NCBI GenBank assembly: GCA_003170275.1
Contig: PNAM01000061.1
Coordinates: 1-56,806, forward strand
Length of the DNA: 56,806 nucleotides
Source: Myxococcales bacterium
GTDB lineage: Bacteria; Myxococcota_A; Polyangia; Palsa-1104
Direction of reading: 5' to 3'
Position 1 is the stretch's first letter. The number at the start of each line of letters is the position of its first letter. Positions 9,566 to 20,778 of this stretch are shown here, one piece after another. The translations under genes were made by a program, and so were the position numbers. The notes below the pieces were generated by a model. It made no database searches. It was not told where the DNA came from and worked only from the letters and a program-made list of their open reading frames with translations.

Positions 9566-9784
9566 CTACTTGGCGCGGAAGACGATCAATCCGCGGGTCG
9601 GATCGTAGGGAGAGACGGCGACGGTGACCTGATCGCCGAGCACGACGCGGATGCGATTGCGGCGCATGTTGCCGGCGAGCTGGGCCAGGACGTGGTGACC
9701 ACCCTCGACCTCGACCCGGAAGTTACCGCCCACCATCACTTCCGTCACCTTGCCTTCCATCTGGACGAGATCGCTTCGAGCCAC
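9566..9784 (-). CDS. infA: translation initiation factor IF-1
   Basis: 72 residues, exactly the family length. It carries the S1-like OB fold core: MEGKVTEVMVGGNFRVEVEGGHHVLAQLAGNMRRNRIRVVLGDQVTVAVSPYDPTRG split as usual, ending IVFRAK. IF-1 occupies the ribosomal A site during initiation. GTG 9784 is preceded by GGAGGACGTCC, a strong ribosome site. It follows rnc on the same strand after 71 bp rather than sitting in a ribosomal-protein operon, and differs from typical IF-1 at several positions (GHHVLAQLAGNMRRN for GHxVxAHxSGKMRKN), so it may be a second copy. Confidence 0.93.
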   Translation of the reverse strand: MARSDLVQMEGKVTEVMVGGNFRVEVEGGHHVLAQLAGNMRRNRIRVVLGDQVTVAVSPYDPTRGLIVFRAK

Positions 9785-9855
9785 GGACGTCCTCCGAACC
9801 AGTCGAAAAAAAATATGCGCCCGACGACCGAAGATCAACAAGAAATGCCCGCGCG

Positions 9856-10560
9856 CTAGGACTCGCCATCGAGGGTGCGCAGCGCCATCTCGGCCGCGCG
9901 CTGCTCGGCCTCCTTCTTGGTCTTGCCGGTGCCACGCGCGTACTCGCGATCGCCGATGGTCGCCGCGATCTCGAAGGTCTTGTCGTGATCCGGACCGCGC
10001 TCCTGCACCACCGAGTAGCGGACCTGCACCCGGCGGCGCGCCGCGCGCTCCTGCAATCGCGTCTTGTAATCCGTCGAGCCGGCCTCGCCCGCACCGAGCA
10101 CGCGGCTGCCGAACAGGTGGCGCACCACCACGAACGCCGCATCGAATCCGCCGTCGAGATAGATGGCGGCCACCAGCGCCTCGCACGCGTCGGCCAGCAC
10201 AGACGGTTTGCGCCTGCCGCCTGACGACTCCTCGCCGCGCCCGAGAAACAGCCAATCGCCCAGGCCCAGCTCGCCGGCCACGTCGGCCAGCCCGAGCTCG
10301 TTGACGATCGACGCCCGGGTCTTGGACAGCTCGCCCTCGGTGCGCGTCGGCTGCGCCTCCATGAGCAGGTGTCCGACCACCAGGTCGAGCACCGCGTCGC
10401 CGAGAAACTCGAGTCGCTCGTTGTCGGGACGGCCCCAGCCGGGGTTCTCGTTCAGATACGACTTGTGCGTGAGGGCGGACTCGAGGCGGGCGCGATCCAG
10501 GAACGCATAGCCGATGCGTTGCTCGAGGATCGCGTACGGGTTTTCGACCGCATCGCTCAC
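9856..10560 (-). CDS. rnc: ribonuclease III
   Basis: Double-strand-specific endoribonuclease for rRNA processing and antisense RNA decay. 234 residues. The signature NERLEFLGDAVLDLVV (about 48-63) contains the catalytic acidic cluster, with the second acidic site in LADACEALVAAIYLDGG. The C-terminal third is a double-stranded-RNA-binding domain (DYKTRLQE ... GTGKTKKEAEQRAAEMAL). I chose GTG 10560 (MSDAVENPYAILEQRIGYAF) because the family begins at this point; the frame is open further upstream but crosses the divergent zinc-ribbon gene. Given the many convergent overlapping transcripts in this window, a double-strand RNase is a relevant neighbour. Confidence 0.94.
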   Translation of the reverse strand: MSDAVENPYAILEQRIGYAFLDRARLESALTHKSYLNENPGWGRPDNERLEFLGDAVLDLVVGHLLMEAQPTRTEGELSKTRASIVNELGLADVAGELGLGDWLFLGRGEESSGGRRKPSVLADACEALVAAIYLDGGFDAAFVVVRHLFGSRVLGAGEAGSTDYKTRLQERAARRRVQVRYSVVQERGPDHDKTFEIAATIGDREYARGTGKTKKEAEQRAAEMALRTLDGES

Positions 10561-10602
10561 AGGGATGATTGTAGACGAAAACGTATGATAGTATCCGTCG
10601 CC

Positions 10603-10989
10603 ATGAATCTCACCTGCGTGAAGTGCACTTCGGTGCTCGACAAGGCGCGCGTCGGCGACGTCGAGGTCGATCTGTGCCCGAGCTGCGGCGGCCTGTGGCT
10701 CGACCACGGCGAGATCGAGCGCATCGGTCGCGGAAAGCCCGACGAGATGTCGACGCTCGCGAAGGCGCTCACCGGCAGCGCGCAACCGGATCCCGCCTCG
10801 GAGACCAAGAACAACTGTCCGGCCTGTCCCGGCGCGCTCAAGGAAGTGGTGCTCGGCCCGGTGCACGTCGACTACTGCGCCAAGTGCCACGGCGTGTTCC
10901 TCGACAAGGGCGAGCTCGATGAGGCGGTTCAAGCGGTCAAGGGCTCGACGCTGCGTCAGATGATCACGCTGGCCGCCGGCACCAAGTAG
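10603..10989 (+). CDS. zinc-ribbon protein with two TFIIB-type zinc fingers
   Basis: 128 residues with two CxxC..CxxC ribbons: CVKC (about 5-8) with CPSCGGLWLDHGEIE, and CPAC with CAKCHGVFLDKGELDE. The repeat CxxCxGxxLDxGEL is the zf-TFIIB family (PF13453) pattern. Such small proteins are widespread and mostly uncharacterised; nucleic-acid or protein binding is possible. ATG 10603 has no Shine-Dalgarno but a -10-like TAGTAT ends 8 bp before it, so the mRNA may be leaderless. Divergent from rnc. ATG 10585 in the same frame is an alternative start. Confidence 0.8.
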   Translation: MNLTCVKCTSVLDKARVGDVEVDLCPSCGGLWLDHGEIERIGRGKPDEMSTLAKALTGSAQPDPASETKNNCPACPGALKEVVLGPVHVDYCAKCHGVFLDKGELDEAVQAVKGSTLRQMITLAAGTK

Positions 10990-11118
10990 CGCCGCCACCA
11001 CCGTCGCTGCGTACCAGCGCCACGCTCATGACGCATGTAGTCCAAACTCCCCCAGAAGTGATAACTTGGTAGTCTTCCTTACTGGAAAATCTCATTCCTA
11101 GCCCGTATAGTGGGGTCC

Positions 11119-11358
11119 ATGACGACGCTCGAGCGAACGGTGCCATGCGCCTGGTGTAACGCCGAGATGCGCGTCGCGGCTCCGAACGTGGGACGGGAAG
11201 GCTATTTCCTCCTGCCGCGCCAGTGCAGAAGCTGCGCGGGGAACAACATCGTCGAGCTCACCGGCTCCGTCGCCGAGGTGCGTCAGCTTCGCCGCGGTCG
11301 GCGCCGCTCGAGCATCACGCAGAAGATCATGCTGCCGGCGCGCACGGCGACCGGCTAG
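11119..11358 (+). CDS. small putative zinc-binding protein
   Basis: 79-residue protein of unknown function. It has CAWC near the N-terminus and CRSC about 27 residues later, a plausible single zinc ribbon, then a very basic stretch (RQLRRGRRRSS) that could bind nucleic acid. Codon usage is typical of the region. ATG 11119 lies 7 bp after the -10-like TATAGT (11106-11111), leaving no room for a leader; GTG 11110 in frame would lie inside that hexamer. Its TAG overlaps the convergent mnmA stop in a shared CTAG. I recognise no family. Confidence 0.62.
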   Translation: MTTLERTVPCAWCNAEMRVAAPNVGREGYFLLPRQCRSCAGNNIVELTGSVAEVRQLRRGRRRSSITQKIMLPARTATG

Positions 11359-12476
11359 CTCGCGCGCGCGCCCGCCTCTTCGGTCGTTCCGGCGATGAAT
11401 CCACCGCCCACCACCGTCTCGCCGTCGTAGAACACCGCCGCTTGCCCGGGTGCGGGAGCGCGCTCGGCTGCGTCGAAGCGCACGCGCGCGCGGCGCCCAC
11501 CGTCGAGCGCAGCGATCTCGGCCGAGCGCGGCGCATGGCGGTAACGGATCTGCACCGACGCGCGTATCGGACCGACCGGTGGATCGCCGCCCGCCCAGCT
11601 CACCTCTTCGATCTCGATCTGCTCGCGATCGAGCGACGCCGCCGGACCGACCGTGATGCGTCGCGCGCCAGCGTCGACGGCCAGCACGTAGCGCGGCTCG
11701 AGCGCGGCCACGCGGATGCCGCGCCGCTGCCCGACCGTGAAGTGGTGCACGCCGTCGTGCCGCCCGAGCACGCGGCCCGTCTCGTCGACGATCTCGCCGG
11801 CGGCGGCGACCGCGGGCGCATGCTTGGCGACGAACGACGCGTAGTCTCCGTCGGGAACGAAGCAGATCTCCTGCGACTCGGGCTTGTCCGCGTTGGGCAG
11901 CCCGAGCCGGCGCGCGTGCTCGCGGACCTCTTCTTTGGTCAGCTCGCCCAGCGGAAAGCGCACGAACGCGAGTGAGCGCTGCGGCATGTTGAACAAGAAG
12001 TACGACTGGTCCTTGCCCGCATCGCGCGCGCGCGCGAGGTGCAGCCGGCCGTCACGCCGGACGATGCGCGCGTAGTGCCCGGTGACCAGCGCGGTGGCGC
12101 CGAGCGCCTGCGCGCGCTGGTACAGCGGGGTGAACTTGATGTGCTGGTTGCAGCGCACGCACGGGTTGGGCGTGCGCCCCGCCGCGTATTCGCCGATGAA
12201 GTCGTCGATCACGCGCGCGCGAAACTGATCCTCGTAGTTGGCGACGTAGAACGGGATCCCGAGGTGGGCCGAAACGCGCCGCGCGTCCTCGAGATCGCGC
12301 GGCCCGCAGCAGCGCCCGCCCACCGAAGCGGTGGTGCCGCGCGCGTCGTACAGGCGCATCGAGATGCCGATGACCTCGTGTCCGGCCTCGACCAACAGCG
12401 CGGCCGCGGTCGCCGAATCGACCCCGCCGGAGAGCGCCACGACCACCTTTTCAGGGGCGATTTGGTCCGTCGTCAC
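11355..12476 (-). CDS. mnmA: tRNA-specific 2-thiouridylase MnmA
   Basis: Adds sulfur to C2 of U34 in tRNA-Lys, -Glu and -Gln, using ATP and a persulfide relay. 373 residues. PP-loop SGGVDS at 16-21, RCCGPRDLEDAR, the catalytic Cys in NPCVRCNQHIKF, and the second Cys in ESQEICFVPDGDY; the C-terminal domain has HxFTVGQRRGI. Start GTG 12476 (MTTDQIAPEK). It is divergent from an RlmD-type methyltransferase gene, and a cysteine desulfurase gene, the usual sulfur donor, lies 1.4 kb away. No tusA-E genes are visible. Confidence 0.95.
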   Translation of the reverse strand: MTTDQIAPEKVVVALSGGVDSATAAALLVEAGHEVIGISMRLYDARGTTASVGGRCCGPRDLEDARRVSAHLGIPFYVANYEDQFRARVIDDFIGEYAAGRTPNPCVRCNQHIKFTPLYQRAQALGATALVTGHYARIVRRDGRLHLARARDAGKDQSYFLFNMPQRSLAFVRFPLGELTKEEVREHARRLGLPNADKPESQEICFVPDGDYASFVAKHAPAVAAAGEIVDETGRVLGRHDGVHHFTVGQRRGIRVAALEPRYVLAVDAGARRITVGPAASLDREQIEIEEVSWAGGDPPVGPIRASVQIRYRHAPRSAEIAALDGGRRARVRFDAAERAPAPGQAAVFYDGETVVGGGFIAGTTEEAGARAS

Positions 12477-12486
12477 GCGCGGCAGG

Positions 12487-13845
12487 ATGCGTTACATTCC
12501 CAGGGTGCGCAAGGGGGACAGCGTCACCCTCAGTTGCTCCACGCTCGACGTCGAAGGGGCCGGGGTGGGCCTCTCCGAGGGCGTGCGCGTGCACGTGGCC
12601 GGCGCGCTGCCCAACGAGTTGGTGCGTGCGAAGGTCGCCCACGTCTCGCCGCACCGGCCCGACGCGTGGGCGACACTCGATCGCGTCGAGACCGCCTCGC
12701 CGCTGCGAGTCGCCACCGTGTGTCCCGGCTTTGGCGCCTGCGGCGGCTGCGTGATCCAGCACCTGGCGTACGACGCGCAGCGCACCTGGAAGTGGGAGCG
12801 GATCGCCAACGAGGTGCTCGGGAGCCCGTCGCTGCACGCGGTGGCGGTCGCGCCGTGTGTGGCGTCGCCGCGGCCGCTCGGCTATCGCAACCGCTCGAAG
12901 CTGGTCTACGGGAGCGTCGACGGCAAGCGCGTGCTGGGCGCGTTTGCGCCGCGCAGCCACCAGGTGGTGGACATGGCCGGCTGCCAGGTGGCCGAAGCAC
13001 CGCTCGACGAGATCGCGCGCGCGCTGCTCGAGGTGCTGAATCAGCGCGCCGTCGAGCCGTTCGACGAGCAGGCGCGCACCGGGATCTTGCGCTACGTGAT
13101 CCTGCGCGTGAACCACCAGTCGGAGGTGCTGGTCACGCTGGTTACGGCCGCGCGCGACTGGCCCGACGGCGTGCAGGTGGCGCTCGCGCTGCGCGCGCTC
13201 AAGCGCGAGGTGGTCGGCGTGGTGCAGAACGTCAACGTGTCGCAGGGCAACGCGATCTACGGGACGGAGGATGTGCCGCTCGACGGCCGCGAGACGCTCG
13301 ACGACAAGGTGGGCGGGATCTTCGTGCGCCTCTCGCCGACGGCGTTCTTCCAGGTGAACCGCGAGGTGGCCGCGCAGCTCTACGCAGATCTGTCGGCGGC
13401 GTCGGGCCTCACCGGTACCGAGCGCGTGATCGATTGCTACACCGGCGTCGGCGGCGTCGCGCTCACGCTGGCGTCGCGTGCGGCCGAGGTGATCGGCATC
13501 GAGGAGAACCCGGCCGCGGTGAAGGACGCGCTCGCCTCGGCGCAGCTCAACCACGCCACGCGCACGCGCTTCGTCTGCGGCGACGCGGCCGAAAAGCTCG
13601 GCGAGATCGACGCCGCCGACGTGGTGGTGCTCAACCCGCCGCGCCGCGGCTGCGCCTCCGAGGTGCTGGCGGCGACCGTCAAGCTGCGCCCGCGGCTGAT
13701 CCTCTACGTGAGCTGCTCGCCGGAGACGCTGGTGCGCGATCTGAACCTGCTGGCGGTCGCGGGCTTCCGGACCCACTCGATCCGGCCCTACGACATGCTG
13801 CCGCAGACGCCGCACGTCGAAGCGCTGGCGGTCCTCACGCCATAG
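12487..13845 (+). CDS. RlmD/TrmA-family 23S rRNA (uracil-5-)-methyltransferase, copy 1
   Basis: 452-residue SAM-dependent methyltransferase. It opens with a TRAM-like beta-barrel (DVEGAGVGLSEGVRVHVAGALPNE), then an iron-sulfur ligand set CPGFGACGGC plus a later Cys in MAGCQVAE, the PTAFFQVN motif, SAM motif DCYTGVGGVAL, catalytic NPPRRG and the nucleophile in YVSCSPETLVRDL. The family methylates U1939 or U747 of 23S rRNA; which position is not decidable here. ATG 12487 is the longest sensible start; GTG 12505, 6 bp after a TACATT hexamer, is an alternative. It overlaps the convergent cysteine desulfurase by 11 bp. A paralogue lies at 52590-53873. Confidence 0.9.
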   Translation: MRYIPRVRKGDSVTLSCSTLDVEGAGVGLSEGVRVHVAGALPNELVRAKVAHVSPHRPDAWATLDRVETASPLRVATVCPGFGACGGCVIQHLAYDAQRTWKWERIANEVLGSPSLHAVAVAPCVASPRPLGYRNRSKLVYGSVDGKRVLGAFAPRSHQVVDMAGCQVAEAPLDEIARALLEVLNQRAVEPFDEQARTGILRYVILRVNHQSEVLVTLVTAARDWPDGVQVALALRALKREVVGVVQNVNVSQGNAIYGTEDVPLDGRETLDDKVGGIFVRLSPTAFFQVNREVAAQLYADLSAASGLTGTERVIDCYTGVGGVALTLASRAAEVIGIEENPAAVKDALASAQLNHATRTRFVCGDAAEKLGEIDAADVVVLNPPRRGCASEVLAATVKLRPRLILYVSCSPETLVRDLNLLAVAGFRTHSIRPYDMLPQTPHVEALAVLTP

Positions 13846-14983
13846 CGGAACGGACGCGCCGGAGGATCTCGGGCAGGCGCGCCAGCACGTGATCGATCTC
13901 CTGCGCGCTGTTCTCGCGCCCGAGCGAGAAGCGCACCGCGGTGCGCGCCTGCGCCGGCGACTGGCCGAGCGCCAACAGCACCGGCGACGGCTCGAGCGAT
14001 CCCGACGTGCACGCGGCGCCGGTCGAGGCGGCGATGCCCTCGAGGTCGAGGCTCTCCACGACCAGCTCGCCGTCCGCGCCGTCCCACGAGAGGTTGGTGG
14101 TGTTGCCGACGCGCGCGCCAGGGTCGCCGTTGACCCGTGCGCCGAGCGCGAGCGCGCCCGCTTCCAGGCGATCGCGCAGCGCCTCGACGTGCGCCGCCCA
14201 CGCGCCACCCTCCTCCACCGCGCGCTCGGCCGCCACACCGAAGCCCACCAGCGCGGCCACGTTCTCGGTGCCCGGGCGCCGCTCGCGCTCCTGGTGGCCG
14301 CCGACCGTGTGCGGCGAAACGTCGCAACCTGCGCGCAGGTAGACCGCGCCGGCGCCCTTCGGCCCGTAGAGCTTGTGCGCCGACAGCGTCGCCAGATCCA
14401 CGCCGAGCGCGCGCAGCTCGAGCGGCAGTTTGCCGGCGGCTTGCACGGCGTCGGTGTGCACCCACACGCCGGCCGCGTGCGCGCGTTCGACCAGCCGCGC
14501 GATCGGCAGCAAGTTGCCCAGCTCGTGGTTGGCCGCCTGCACCGTCAAGAGGGCCACGTCGCTGCCGAGCGCGCGTTCGAGCGCGTCCTCGTCGAGCCGC
14601 CCGCTGGCGTCGACCGGCAGCCGCGTGACCGCGAAGCCGCGCAGCTCCAGCGCTAGGGCCGCCGCCAGCACGGACGGGTGCTCGATCGAGGTGGTGAGCA
14701 CGCGCGTCCGCCGCGGATCGGCCGCGCGCGCCGCTTCCGCTCCGCCGCGAATGGCCAGGTTGTTCCCTTCGGTGCCGCCGGACGTGAACACCAGCTCGTC
14801 GCGCCCGACGCCCACCAGCCGCGCCACCTGATCGCGCGCCCGCTCGATGGCGTCGCGCGCCGCCCGCCCGGCCGCGTGAATCGAAGACGGATTTCCGAAG
14901 TCCTCGTCGAGAAACCGCGCCATCGCGCGCACCACCGACGGGTGCGGCCGGGTCGAGGCGTTATGGTCGAGGTAAACCCTCAT
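13835..14983 (-). CDS. cysteine desulfurase (NifS/IscS family)
   Basis: PLP enzyme that takes sulfur from cysteine for Fe-S clusters and tRNA thiolation. 382 residues. VYLDHNAST at the N-terminus, ELVFTSGGTEGNNLA, the PLP-histidine region TSIEHPSV, PLP lysine in LSAHKLYGPKGAGA, and the catalytic Cys in AASTGAACTSGS. ATG 14983. Next to mnmA and two methyltransferase-type Fe-S enzymes it could supply their sulfur; no iscU, iscA or iscR is near. Length and loop (ACTSG followed by SLEPS) fit the NifS/IscS group rather than SufS. Confidence 0.92.
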   Translation of the reverse strand: MRVYLDHNASTRPHPSVVRAMARFLDEDFGNPSSIHAAGRAARDAIERARDQVARLVGVGRDELVFTSGGTEGNNLAIRGGAEAARAADPRRTRVLTTSIEHPSVLAAALALELRGFAVTRLPVDASGRLDEDALERALGSDVALLTVQAANHELGNLLPIARLVERAHAAGVWVHTDAVQAAGKLPLELRALGVDLATLSAHKLYGPKGAGAVYLRAGCDVSPHTVGGHQERERRPGTENVAALVGFGVAAERAVEEGGAWAAHVEALRDRLEAGALALGARVNGDPGARVGNTTNLSWDGADGELVVESLDLEGIAASTGAACTSGSLEPSPVLLALGQSPAQARTAVRFSLGRENSAQEIDHVLARLPEILRRVRSAMA

Positions 14984-15001
14984 GCTATAGTGGCGAGATC
15001 C

Positions 15002-16261
15002 ATGGCCGACATGTCCGGTGCGCTGCTGCTCCGCCACGGCCTGGTCACGCAGGTGCAGCTCGGGCAAGCGACCGCGCTGCAGAAAAAAGATGGCGGCTCG
15101 TTCGGAGAGTGTCTGGTTCGCATCGGCGCCGTGGACGAGGAGCAGCTCGTCGAGTTCTACCACAGGCGGCTGATGATCCCGCGCATCGCCGATGCCAAGC
15201 TGTTCATCGTCTCGCCCAAGGTGCTCGGCCTGGTGCCGGCCGACATGGCGGCCGAGTTCCGCTCGGTGCCGGTCGAGGTCGACAACGAGGGCACGGTCAC
15301 GCTGGTGATGGCCGACCCGACCAACAACCACGCCGTCGACGAGATCGCGTTCTTCGCCGACCGCTTCGTGCTGCGCGCGGTCGGCACCGAGTCGGCGGTG
15401 CGCAGGGCGATCGAGACCCACTACGGGGTGCGCTTCACCTCGCCACGCGCGTCCGAGCGGGCGACGGCCAGCCCGTCGATGGACGCGGCGCGCATCAAGA
15501 AGCCGGAGGCGGCGCGCGTCGAAAAGGTGATCGTCGAGAAGCAGGTCGCCGAGCCGGTTGCCGCGAAGAAGGCGCCCGAGCCCAGGCCCAACAAGGAACA
15601 GCTCGACCAGCAGATCGTCCTGCTCACCAAGGTCAAGCGCTCCGAAGAGACCCCGCTGCCGATGCCGGTGCCGCCGCCGGCCGACTACGCCCCCGAATAC
15701 GCGGCCGAGGAGCCCACCGAGCCGATCCTGCTCACGCAGCCGAAGGAGCGCGAGCGCGAGAAGCACGACACGCTGCCGGGGGTGACCATCCCGCTGCCCG
15801 ATCCGCCGCTCGTGCAGCTCAGGGGGGCGCGCCAGCGCGACGAGATCGCCAGCCTGACGCTCGACTACATCTCGCAGATGACCCGGCGCGCGCTGTTCTT
15901 CGTGGTCAAGAAGAACCTGCTGGTCGGGCAGGACGGGCGCGGTGAGAACGCCGATGCAGCGACGGTCCAGCAGCTCGCGATCAACATCGACGTGCCGTCG
16001 ATCTTCCGCGACGTGATCGCCTCGCGCCTGCCGTATCGTGGGCCGCTGCCCGAGACCGCCGCCAACCGCGCGTTCGCGCAATCGATCGGCGGCGTGGGCT
16101 GGGAGGTCCTGCTCATGCCGATCACCATCCGCGAGCGGATCATTGCTGTGCTGTTCGCCGACAATGCCACCATGCCGCTGCCGGACGCCGCCTTACACGC
16201 CACCACGCGCGAGGCCGGGCTCGCCTACGAACGCCTGATTCTCGAGGCCAAGGGTCGTTAA
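15002..16261 (+). CDS. GspE/MshEN N-terminal domain protein with GAF-like C-terminus
   Basis: 419 residues. Residues 1-140 resemble the GspE N-terminal (MshEN) domain: LLLRHGLVTQVQLGQATALQ, FGECLVRIGAVDEEQLVEFY, IADAKLFIVSPKVLGLVPADMA, LVMADPTNNHAVDEIAF. A charged, proline-rich linker (about 150-270) follows, then a GAF-like module (MTRRALFFVVKKN ... GWEVLLMPITIRERIIAVLFAD). There is no secretion ATPase domain. MshEN domains in MshE and relatives bind c-di-GMP; binding here is inference, and the motif looks degenerate. Such detached proteins occur in myxobacteria. TATAGT (14986-14991) lies 10 bp before the ATG. Confidence 0.78.
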   Translation: MADMSGALLLRHGLVTQVQLGQATALQKKDGGSFGECLVRIGAVDEEQLVEFYHRRLMIPRIADAKLFIVSPKVLGLVPADMAAEFRSVPVEVDNEGTVTLVMADPTNNHAVDEIAFFADRFVLRAVGTESAVRRAIETHYGVRFTSPRASERATASPSMDAARIKKPEAARVEKVIVEKQVAEPVAAKKAPEPRPNKEQLDQQIVLLTKVKRSEETPLPMPVPPPADYAPEYAAEEPTEPILLTQPKEREREKHDTLPGVTIPLPDPPLVQLRGARQRDEIASLTLDYISQMTRRALFFVVKKNLLVGQDGRGENADAATVQQLAINIDVPSIFRDVIASRLPYRGPLPETAANRAFAQSIGGVGWEVLLMPITIRERIIAVLFADNATMPLPDAALHATTREAGLAYERLILEAKGR

Positions 16262-16283
16262 TTTCCTAACGTGACGACGTTCT

Positions 16284-16300
16284 GGACGACGGTGTCGTCC
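16284..16300 (+). terminator. 7-bp stem-loop after the MshEN-GAF gene
   Basis: GGACGAC, a 3-base loop GGT, then GTCGTCC form a perfect hairpin 22 bp after the stop codon, followed by TTCC rather than a T tract. It could be a weak or Rho-assisted terminator, or an RNA end stabiliser. The rest of the 171-bp gap holds a second inverted repeat (CACCCC/GGGGTG, 16380-16397) and a TAGTAT hexamer (16405-16410) before the next gene. Confidence 0.4.
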
Positions 16301-16432
16301 TTCCGGACACCCCTCGCATCGCACCTACATGTTCGATTTCCAATAGTTACAACCGTACCAGCATGGCTCGACACTTGCTCACCCCCCTGCCGGGGTGTCT
16401 GAGGTAGTATCCCCTGGTCGTACGGGAGACAC

Positions 16433-20290
<3,858 letters not shown>

Positions 20291-20313
20291 AGGTCATGAC
20301 GAGGGGAAAGAAG

Positions 20314-20778
20314 ATGAGCACGTGGCTGAAGCGAGTGGGTATCGGGCTCTTCGCGAGCGGCCTCTTCGCCGCCGGATGCGCAGGCGGCGCGAGTCCGGGC
20401 GCCAACGAAGTCGAGGCGGTGCAGGTGGCCAGCCTGCCGGATCTGCCGGACTGCGCAGGCGGCCGTGGGCATGGCACGCTCACCGCGCGGCCGATCGCCG
20501 GCGTACGCGATCTGTTCGTCATCTACTCGGACGGGCAGCCGCTGTGCATCGATTCGTTGGAGACCGCCGCGCGCGATCTCGGCGCGTTCATCACGCTGGA
20601 CACCGCGTCGTCCAACCCGATGCCGGGCCACGGGCAGCAAGCGAGCTCCAACCCGATGCCCGGCAATCCGGGCGATCCCGCGTCGTCCAACCCGATGCCG
20701 GGCGATCCGGGCGATCCGGGCGGCTCCAACCCGATGCCGGGCCACGACCGCCTCGTCGAAGCGCACTGGTCGAACTAG
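20314..20778 (+). CDS. small lipoprotein with SNPMPG repeats
   Basis: 154 residues. Signal peptide ends in the lipobox LFAAGC; mature protein begins CAGGASPGAN. A short folded part (to LGAFITLDTA) is followed by four copies of SNPMPG separated by GHGQQAS, NPGDPAS and DPGDPGG linkers, then an HDRLVEAHWSN end. ATG 20314 has a clear ribosome site (GAGGGGAAAG); ATG 20287, overlapping the stop of the regulator, is an alternative that would lengthen the N-region. Likely co-transcribed with the regulator. I do not recognise a family; the repeats look like a flexible spacer or a species-specific motif. Its TAG overlaps the convergent stop (CTAG). Confidence 0.72.
   Translation: MSTWLKRVGIGLFASGLFAAGCAGGASPGANEVEAVQVASLPDLPDCAGGRGHGTLTARPIAGVRDLFVIYSDGQPLCIDSLETAARDLGAFITLDTASSNPMPGHGQQASSNPMPGNPGDPASSNPMPGDPGDPGGSNPMPGHDRLVEAHWSN
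20620..20750 (+). repeat. in-frame tandem repeats encoding SNPMPG
   Basis: Four near-identical units built on a TCCAACCCGATGCC core followed by GGGC or CGGC occur inside the lipoprotein gene, with spacers coding GDP/GNP dipeptides. The nucleotide repeats could expand or contract by slippage in steps that keep the reading frame. Confidence 0.75.

Noticed and set aside
12039..13892. A 617-codon frame opposite mnmA and overlapping the methyltransferase in another frame
   Set aside because: Its arginine/alanine-rich content is typical of frame shadows; the real genes carry catalytic motifs.
16380..16397. CACCCC/GGGGTG inverted repeat upstream of the regulator
   Set aside because: A 6-bp GC-rich inverted repeat is expected by chance at this base composition; kept only as a note.
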